A stretch of DNA of 38,594 bases from an uncultured Saprospiraceae bacterium (lineage in GTDB: Bacteria; Bacteroidota; Bacteroidia; Chitinophagales; Saprospiraceae). Under the pieces are notes generated by a model. That model was given only the letters and a program-made list of their open reading frames with translations, was not told the origin of the DNA and searched no databases. Shown piece after piece: positions 30,937 to 35,440 of the stretch (its first letter is position 1; every line of letters starts with the position of its first letter). Position numbers and translations under genes: made by a program. Location: NCBI GenBank assembly GCA_938022935.1, contig CALIHL010000061.1, positions 1 through 38,594 of the forward strand, given 5' to 3'.

Positions 30937-31629
30937 CTAATCTGGATGTACAATGCAATCAAAAAAAGTCTTTGGATATGGTTCTCCTCTTAAGGTATAG
31001 TGCCACCACTCTTTGGAGTATGACCTGAAGCCGCCATCGTACATCATTGTTTTTAAGAAGAATCGATTTTTCAATTGAGTCTTAGTAACTTTACTATAAT
31101 CATGATGTGAGATCTCGCCAAAGAAGTCATAAGGACTACCCATATCGATCTCTTTGTTATCCCTTATGTGATAAAGGGTTAAGTCTATGGTGCTTCCTCT
31201 GCTGTGTCCAGATCGAGTAGATATGTAGCCAAGTTGAAACAAATTCTTCTTATCCTTTTCCGGATAGAACTCTTGCTTTGTAAGAGTGTCGGCAGGATCC
31301 TTTGCCCAGTCTATAAAGTGATTAACTGCGGTCTGGGGCCTATACGTATCAAATATCTTTAAGCCATATCCCAGTTTGTATAACCTGTCTTCTACGCTCT
31401 TCAGTGCTTTGGCGGCAGATGCTGTTATGACGATACGGTCTGTATGATATCCTTCTATTTTTTTTCCAACGAAGTTATGATCCGAAGCATAACGCACATC
31501 ATAGATGGCATGTGTGAGCACTTCGTCGAGATATACAAACCCTAAAGAGTCCATCCATACCTGTGTCTCTTGCGCAGAGACTTGGCAAAGTGTCATGGTG
31601 AATAAGGAGATGATATATAGTCGCTTCAT
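30937..31629 (-). CDS. D-alanyl-D-alanine dipeptidase (VanX/DdpX type), exported
   Basis: A 230-residue zinc dipeptidase of family M15D that cleaves D-Ala-D-Ala or related dipeptides. The ATG at 31629 is chosen because it is followed by a normal signal peptide (KRLYIISLFTMTLCQVSAQ); an in-frame extension to 31839 overlaps the DUF3291 gene and is not protein-like. The catalytic set is complete: R97 (DTYRP), H142 and D149 (SGHSRGSTIDLT), E207 and H210 (EWWHY). The periplasmic location suggests recycling of peptidoglycan stem peptides rather than vancomycin resistance, and no vanH or vanA is nearby. DUF3291 lies 43 bases upstream on the same strand and may be co-transcribed. Confidence 0.9.
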   Translation of the reverse strand: MKRLYIISLFTMTLCQVSAQETQVWMDSLGFVYLDEVLTHAIYDVRYASDHNFVGKKIEGYHTDRIVITASAAKALKSVEDRLYKLGYGLKIFDTYRPQTAVNHFIDWAKDPADTLTKQEFYPEKDKKNLFQLGYISTRSGHSRGSTIDLTLYHIRDNKEIDMGSPYDFFGEISHHDYSKVTKTQLKNRFFLKTMMYDGGFRSYSKEWWHYTLRGEPYPKTFFDCIVHPD

Positions 31630-31672
31630 AAGTCCGTAAAGATAAGCTTCACTACATAAAGATATAATGAGC

Positions 31673-32119
31673 CTAATTAGAAAACTGATTATAAGTTCTA
31701 AAGTCAAAAGAAAACTGTGATGGACCATTCTCCCATAAGTGGTCCAATCTGTTTTTGCCCTCATCTGCATCGGGCATCTCTGTTGAATCTGTCCACCATA
31801 GGCACATATGTGGTTTGTCGAGTGGTAAGAACCATTCATGTCTTCTTTTGAAGAAAGCCATATGATCAGTATGGTAAGCGTAATCTTTCAGGGCCTCTAG
31901 GTTGGTCCATACAGATATGTTGACGATGATCAACTCGTTGTTATATGGGTTAAATGAAGTGGCGTTATTGTCCTCATCCTTAAGTCGCCAAACAAATCCC
32001 GGTGCAGCTTCTGCTATAGCATTGATCTTATCAAGGTTATCTGCAAAGTCAGCAATCATGGGATCATCGATAGGGGCGTTTAGTAATCCGATGTTTATAT
32101 GGGCTAATAGTTGATTCAT
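31673..32119 (-). CDS. DUF3291 family protein (ABM-like fold)
   Basis: A 148-residue cytoplasmic protein of the DUF3291 family, a dimeric alpha/beta-barrel group related to antibiotic-biosynthesis monooxygenases. The hallmark runs are AHINIGLLNAPIDDPMIADF (6-25), INAIAEAAPGFVWRLKDEDN (about 32-51), NPYNNELIIVNISVWTNLEAL and the aromatic WFLPLDKPHMCLWWTD (about 95-110). The function is unproven. It lies upstream of the dipeptidase gene on the same strand and is divergent from the TIGR03643/SDR cluster, with 72 bases between the starts, so it could share a control region with that cluster. Confidence 0.88.
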   Translation of the reverse strand: MNQLLAHINIGLLNAPIDDPMIADFADNLDKINAIAEAAPGFVWRLKDEDNNATSFNPYNNELIIVNISVWTNLEALKDYAYHTDHMAFFKRRHEWFLPLDKPHMCLWWTDSTEMPDADEGKNRLDHLWENGPSQFSFDFRTYNQFSN

Positions 32120-32191
32120 AGAAGTAAGATATGGTAGACGTACGAACCATCTCAGCTTTTCAGGGTTTATCTACTGACGCCACTAAAACGA

Positions 32192-32557
32192 ATGAGGTTG
32201 AGTGAACTAAGTGATGAAAATACAAAAGCAACAAAACCATCTCACAAGGATGTCAAAAGTAAGCCTACCGCGATCATGACGGCTTATGAACTAACGGATA
32301 GAGACTTAGATCGTATTGTTGAGATGGGCTGGGAAGATCGGACACCATTTGACCAGATCAAGATGCAGTTTGGTTTGTCAGAAGGAGAAGTGATCAGGAT
32401 CATGAGAAACCAGATGAAACCATCCAGCTTTAGGATGTGGCGCAAGAGAGTGCAAGGTAGATCTACAAAGCATCTTGCCAAGAGAGGATATATAAGAGGA
32501 AACTTTAAGTGCAGTAGACAAGGTCATATCAACAATAACAAAATCAGTAAGCGATGA
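32192..32557 (+). CDS. TIGR03643 family protein (DUF2805)
   Basis: A small cytoplasmic protein of the TIGR03643/DUF2805 family. The core is LTDRDLDRIVEMGWEDRTPF (about 33-52), a predicted helix-turn-helix-like stretch IKMQFGLSEGEVIRIMRN (about 55-72) and the very conserved KPSSFRMWRKRVQGRSTKH (74-92). The start is uncertain: ATG at 32192 gives 121 residues with an unconserved, Lys/Thr-rich leader, while ATG at 32276 (MTAYELTDRD) gives 93 residues, closer to usual family length. A basic tail follows the core. The gene overlaps the SDR gene by 4 bases (ATGA), so the two are translationally coupled. The HTH-like pattern suggests nucleic-acid binding, but no function is established. Confidence 0.85.
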   Translation: MRLSELSDENTKATKPSHKDVKSKPTAIMTAYELTDRDLDRIVEMGWEDRTPFDQIKMQFGLSEGEVIRIMRNQMKPSSFRMWRKRVQGRSTKHLAKRGYIRGNFKCSRQGHINNNKISKR

Positions 32558-33231
32558 GCAAGCTCTTGATCGTAGGAGGGAGTAAAGGGATCGGTGCTTC
32601 AATATTAGCAGATCAGATCAGTAAGAGGTCGTGTGTCAATATCAGTAGAACACCCCCAGAAATCACTGGTGACTTTGAGCATCATAGTTTGGATGTATTG
32701 ACAGATGACTTGCCTGCTATAGATGACCTAAGTACGATTATATATTGTCCAGGAAGTATCAACTTAAAGCCTATATCTTCTCTCAAGGAAGAAGACTTTA
32801 GATCTGATTTTGATATCAATGTGATTGGTGCTATACGGGTGATCAAGAAGTATCACAGACAGTTGAAGCGAGCAGAAGATGCATCGATAGTTTTATTCAG
32901 TACAGTTGCTGTTTCTCAAGGAATGGCATTTCACGCAAGTGTGGCTGCTGCTAAAGGAGCACTGGAAGGAGTGGTGAGATCGCTCGCAGCTGAGTTTGCA
33001 CCCTCGATACGCATCAATGCCATAGCGCCAACCATCACTGATACGCCGCTTGCTGCTGGCATACTGAAGAATGATGAGATGAGAAAAAAGATGAGCGATC
33101 GTCACCCTATGAAGCGGATCATTCATCCAAAAGAAGTGGCGGGACTTGCTAACTTTCTAATTAGTGAAAGCGCGGTATCGATGACCGGTCAGGTGCTACA
33201 AGTGGATGCAGGTATCACAACGATTAGATAA
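32554..33231 (+). CDS. Short-chain dehydrogenase/reductase lacking the catalytic tyrosine
   Basis: A 225-residue Rossmann protein of the SDR superfamily. The dinucleotide loop GGSKGIG is at 8-14 and the usual NAG motif reads CPG (65-67). The catalytic Ser is at about 116 (FSTVA) and the catalytic Lys at 134, but the position four residues before it, normally Tyr, is Val (S-V130-A-A-A-K134). The C-terminal PTITDTPLA segment is intact. Without the Tyr acid/base, ordinary alcohol oxidation or ketone reduction is doubtful; the protein may bind a cofactor as a scaffold or catalyse another chemistry. I recall a subfamily with FHA-x-VAAAKGA sequences in other bacteria, so this looks inherited rather than a fresh mutation. 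It is coupled to the TIGR03643 gene upstream. Confidence 0.85.
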   Translation: MSKLLIVGGSKGIGASILADQISKRSCVNISRTPPEITGDFEHHSLDVLTDDLPAIDDLSTIIYCPGSINLKPISSLKEEDFRSDFDINVIGAIRVIKKYHRQLKRAEDASIVLFSTVAVSQGMAFHASVAAAKGALEGVVRSLAAEFAPSIRINAIAPTITDTPLAAGILKNDEMRKKMSDRHPMKRIIHPKEVAGLANFLISESAVSMTGQVLQVDAGITTIR

Positions 33232-33302
33232 ATCAAGATTTTAGAAAAGTCCCATCGTGATTGAACAAAAATTATAATTTTAGAAGATTAGAAAATAAAA
33301 CT

Positions 33303-33470
33303 ATGTTAGGATTATTCAAAAAGAAATCACCTGCTGACAAACTTAGAGCAGAGTATAAAAAACTCATGGAAGAGGCTTTTACATTGTCCAAGACAGATCG
33401 AACTGCTGCAGATCTCAAGACTGCGGAGGCAGATAAGATCATGACGCAACTCGAGGCACTCGAAGGATAG
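33303..33470 (+). CDS. Lacal_2735 family small protein
   Basis: A 55-residue protein that starts MLGLFKKKSPADKLRAEYKK and ends KIMTQLEALEG. It is mostly alpha-helical and highly charged, and matches the pattern of the Bacteroidota Lacal_2735 family (MFGLFKKKS opening, KL-x-x-x-YEKL-x-EAF-x-LSK-x-xR-x-A). The ATG at 33303 is preferred over an upstream in-frame ATG at 33261, whose extra 14 residues are unlike the family. It ends 6 bases before the flavin reductase-like gene and follows the SDR by 71 bases, so it belongs to the same run of genes. The function is unknown. Confidence 0.82.
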   Translation: MLGLFKKKSPADKLRAEYKKLMEEAFTLSKTDRTAADLKTAEADKIMTQLEALEG

Positions 33471-33476
33471 ACGGAT

Positions 33477-34109
33477 ATGGCATACTTTTCTAAAAAAGAT
33501 GTTCTTGAGGGTGAGTCTATGTTTAGGCGACACTTCATCAATAGCTTAAGCGGCTACAAGTCTGCTAATCTCATAGGGACGATCTCACCTGATGGTGTAC
33601 CTAATCTATCATTGATCAGCAGTGTTGTGCATATCGGTGCTTCGCCGCCTATGCAGGGATTTATCATGAGGCCATTGACGGTGGAACGGCAGACATATGA
33701 CTATATCAAGTCTTCTGGTGTCTATACGATCAACCACGTACACCTTGACTTTATAGATAAGGCTCATTATGCTTCCGCCAAATGGGACAAAGACACCTCA
33801 GAGTTTGATACATGTCAGCTTGGTGCCGAATACCTCGGTGATCACAAAGCACCATATGTAGTTGAGTCACGTATCAAGCTGGGTATGAGGTATGAGGATG
33901 AATATCTCATCAAGCAGAATGGTACGATCATGATCATCGGTACTATAGAACATATATATGTAGATGATGCCGCACTACAAGAAGATGGCAACCTCGATCT
34001 AAGCCAAGTCAACGATGTCAGTATCACCGGCTTGGAGACGTACTACAAGGTTGAGAAGGCAGCTCACTATAAGTTTGCACGGGTAGGGCAGTGGCCTGTG
34101 GATGTCTAA
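33477..34109 (+). CDS. Flavin reductase-like (FMN-binding split barrel) protein
   Basis: A 210-residue protein of the flavin reductase-like/DIM6-NTAB group. The split-barrel core reads NLIGTISPDGVPNLSLISSVVHIGASPP (about 37-64), then FIMRP, ERQTYDYIKSSGVYTINHV (about 73-91) and FIDKAHYASAKWDKDTSEFD (about 95-114). It should bind FMN and may reduce flavin with NAD(P)H or act as an oxygenase component. No partner oxygenase is adjacent. It is the last gene of the plus-strand cluster, 6 bases after the Lacal_2735 gene. Its stop codon lies 3 bases before the octamer repeat array. Confidence 0.88.
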   Translation: MAYFSKKDVLEGESMFRRHFINSLSGYKSANLIGTISPDGVPNLSLISSVVHIGASPPMQGFIMRPLTVERQTYDYIKSSGVYTINHVHLDFIDKAHYASAKWDKDTSEFDTCQLGAEYLGDHKAPYVVESRIKLGMRYEDEYLIKQNGTIMIIGTIEHIYVDDAALQEDGNLDLSQVNDVSITGLETYYKVEKAAHYKFARVGQWPVDV

Positions 34110-34112
34110 ATT

Positions 34113-34170
34113 GTGCTTATGTGCTTATGTGCTTATGTGCTTATGTGCTTATGTGCTTATGTGCTTATGT
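34113..34170. repeat. Octamer tandem repeat, 7 copies of GTGCTTAT
   Basis: Seven exact copies of the 8-bp unit GTGCTTAT run from 34113 to 34168, plus a partial GT. The array is flanked by an 8-bp direct repeat ATGTCTAA (34102-34109, which includes the stop codon of the flavin reductase-like gene, and 34167-34174). There is no divergence between copies, which points to recent expansion by strand slippage. It lies between convergent genes and has no hairpin potential of its own. Confidence 0.95.
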
Positions 34171-34181
34171 CTAAGCTCTTT

Positions 34182-34685
34182 TTAGAAGAACTGACAGAGT
34201 AGACCGCCCATAATCGCAAAGCAGATGATCCAATATCCTATATGGATAAAAGCATACTTGAATGGCCGCCTTTCGAATAAACAGTTAATGCCGATCAAGG
34301 CTAATCCATAAAACACTGCCGTCTCTATACCATGTATCATGCCGTGAAAGAAAGATCTGTGTCTATCACCGTATGTTGTCATGAACTCATTTACGAAAGT
34401 GCTAATGGCTGAGTTAGGGTCATCCAAAGCAGGATCTCCTAAGAATAGCATAGCGATCCCTGACTGATGTACAGATCCTATAGCTATCATATACGCTGCC
34501 AATAGACTAAAGAGATAGGTCAAGCCAAATATCTTAATCATATTGCCAGATTGGGCTCTTTCTTCGTCGATCTCGGCAGTGCGCATCCACGTATGACCGA
34601 AGACTTTTGGGTTATACCATATAAATCCGATCACTAAGGGGATCAATGCTACAGGAAATAGTAGCCACCAGTTAGGCTGTGCCAT
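34182..34685 (-). CDS. DUF1761 membrane protein
   Basis: A 167-residue integral membrane protein of the DUF1761 family. The N-terminal signature WWLLFPVALIPLVIGFIWYN (6-25) followed by PKVFGHTWM is diagnostic. Helices are predicted near 5-24, 52-72, 113-133 and 143-163. A loop at 80-108 (DPALDDPNSAISTFVNEF) is followed by HGMIHGIETAVFYGLALIGIN. Most members end in two helices with a bulky aromatic C-terminus, as here (LLCQFF). The function is unknown. It converges on the octamer repeat and the flavin reductase-like gene. Confidence 0.88.
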   Translation of the reverse strand: MAQPNWWLLFPVALIPLVIGFIWYNPKVFGHTWMRTAEIDEERAQSGNMIKIFGLTYLFSLLAAYMIAIGSVHQSGIAMLFLGDPALDDPNSAISTFVNEFMTTYGDRHRSFFHGMIHGIETAVFYGLALIGINCLFERRPFKYAFIHIGYWIICFAIMGGLLCQFF

Positions 34686-34801
34686 ATCGTTTTATTTTAT
34701 GTTAAGATAGACAGAATCCCCATATGTAGGCGTGTTGAGAGATAATCGTGAGAAGGGAGAAATGAGAGATTTCACACATGTGTATAATATCCCTTGATGA
34801 G

Positions 34802-34833
34802 TTGCCATTAAGATTTGATTTAGTATATATTTG
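34802..34833 (+). promoter_or_regulatory. Promoter of the tRNA-Gly/tRNA-Leu unit
   Basis: TATATTTG at 34826-34833 is an exact TAnnTTTG -7 box. A TTG at 34802-34804 sits 21 bases upstream, an acceptable -33 element. The predicted start near 34840 lies about 20 bases before the mature 5' end of tRNA-Gly, as expected for RNase P processing. Confidence 0.6.
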
Positions 34834-34858
34834 CGGTCGCTAAAGAGCGATGATTACT

Positions 34859-34931
<73 letters not shown>

Positions 34932-34938
34932 CAAAAAG

Positions 34939-34966
34939 AGGCCATACTTAGTTATGGCCTTATTTA
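34939..34966 (+). terminator. Possible weak terminator or spacer hairpin between the tRNAs
   Basis: An 8-bp stem (34939-34946 with 34953-34960) with a 6-nt loop is followed by TATTTAT. The T-run is broken, so it may only attenuate transcription or mark processing between the two tRNAs. Confidence 0.5.
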
Positions 34967-35008
34967 TGTGGGTAGGTTGATACTTACTTTCATCTTCATC
35001 CGATATAC

Positions 35009-35092
35009 GCCCGGATGGTGGAATTGGTAGACACGCTGGACTTAAAATCCAGTGGCTTCGCGGCCGTGCGGGTTCAAGTCCCGCTCCGGGTA
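35009..35092 (+). tRNA. tRNA-Leu (anticodon UAA)
   Basis: A class II tRNA of 84 nt. The acceptor stem GCCCGGA (35009-35015) pairs with TCCGGGT (35085-35091) with one G-U closing pair. The D arm contains GGTGGAATTGGTAGACAC. The anticodon stem CTGGA/TCCAG encloses CTTAAAA with anticodon TAA at 35043-35045. The variable arm is TGGCTTCGCGGCCGT and the T loop is GGTTCAAGTCC. The discriminator is A, as leucyl-tRNA synthetase requires, and CCA is not encoded. It decodes UUA and, by wobble, UUG. Confidence 0.97.
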
Positions 35093-35094
35093 CA

Positions 35095-35128
35095 AAAGCT
35101 TCACAGAGATGTGAGGCTTTTTTGTTTT
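35095..35128 (+). terminator. Terminator after tRNA-Leu
   Basis: An 11-bp stem with one G-U pair (35095-35105 with 35110-35120) and a GAGA tetraloop run into TTTTTTGTTTTT. A mutated copy of the same hairpin follows the degenerate tRNA-Leu copy at 35234-35259. Confidence 0.88.
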
Positions 35129-35158
35129 TGGGGAGTATCTAATTGATAAGCTATGTAA

Positions 35159-35270
35159 GAATTGGTAGACACGTCCCGATAAAATCGGGATGGCTTCGCG
35201 GGCGTGTCCCGATTTATCGGGACTCCGGGTACAAAAGCTTCACAGAGATGTCAGGTTTTTTTGTTTTTTC
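35159..35270 (+). pseudogene. Degenerate tRNA-Leu copy with both arms replaced by a palindrome
   Basis: From 35159 the sequence repeats the functional tRNA-Leu at a 138-base offset: GAATTGGTAGACACG is identical, the variable arm matches with one change, and CTCCGGGTACAAAAGCTTCACAGAGATG is identical, followed by a mutated copy of the terminator. Two segments are not homologous. The 17-nt anticodon arm is replaced by TCCCGAT-AAA-ATCGGGA (35174-35190). The 15-nt T arm is replaced by a palindrome with 8-bp arms GTCCCGAT (35206-35213) and ATCGGGAC (35216-35223). The 5' acceptor strand is absent (ATAAGCTATG instead of the GCCCGGA region), so no acceptor stem can form and aminoacylation is impossible. 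The two palindromes are near-complementary to each other as well and could fold as one long hairpin around the variable arm. Confidence 0.85.
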
Positions 35271-35304
35271 GAGGATGGATCCCTCTTAAGACAAATTCAT
35301 CCTC

Positions 35305-35333
35305 TTCTCCTTCTCTTGGAAAGAGAAGGAGAA
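35305..35333. repeat. 13-bp inverted repeat, possible dispersed element
   Basis: Perfect arms TTCTCCTTCTCTT (35305-35317) and AAGAGAAGGAGAA (35321-35333) flank GGA. There is no T-run after it on either strand, so it is unlikely to be a terminator. The CTCCTTCTCTT-type palindrome is reminiscent of short dispersed repeats I recall from other Bacteroidota intergenic regions. The rest of 35271-35440 shows no gene or promoter match that I can support. Confidence 0.55.
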
Positions 35334-35440
35334 AAATTCAAGAAAGCACAAGAAATTCTGCCTTCTACTACAGCATCTTCACTCAATTTTCTCTTGTCTA
35401 TCAAGAAGCACAAAAGGGCCAATACACGTTATGATTAAGC

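Noticed and set aside
31630-31839. N-terminal extension of the dipeptidase frame by 70 codons
   Set aside because: It overlaps the DUF3291 gene in another frame, and the signal peptide at the internal ATG (31629) shows the real start.
33261-33302. Upstream ATG for the Lacal_2735 gene
   Set aside because: The extra 14 residues (NKNYNFRRLENKT) are not family-like, and the canonical MLGLFKKK start is at 33303.
34113-34170. Octamer array considered as a CRISPR or integrative-element signature
   Set aside because: The units are 8 bp without spacers, and no cas, integrase or transposase gene is nearby.
35009-35270. tRNA-Leu and its partial copy as attL/attR of an integrated element
   Set aside because: Only 138 bases separate the copies, there is no cargo or integrase between them, and the homology spans internal tRNA parts rather than a clean 3' end; an excised element remains possible but unsupported.
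35190-35438. Two open frames of 76-82 codons covering the degenerate tRNA copy and the region after it
   Set aside because: They overlap each other in different frames, start inside the tRNA-derived sequence and run through its terminator hairpin, and have no protein-like composition.
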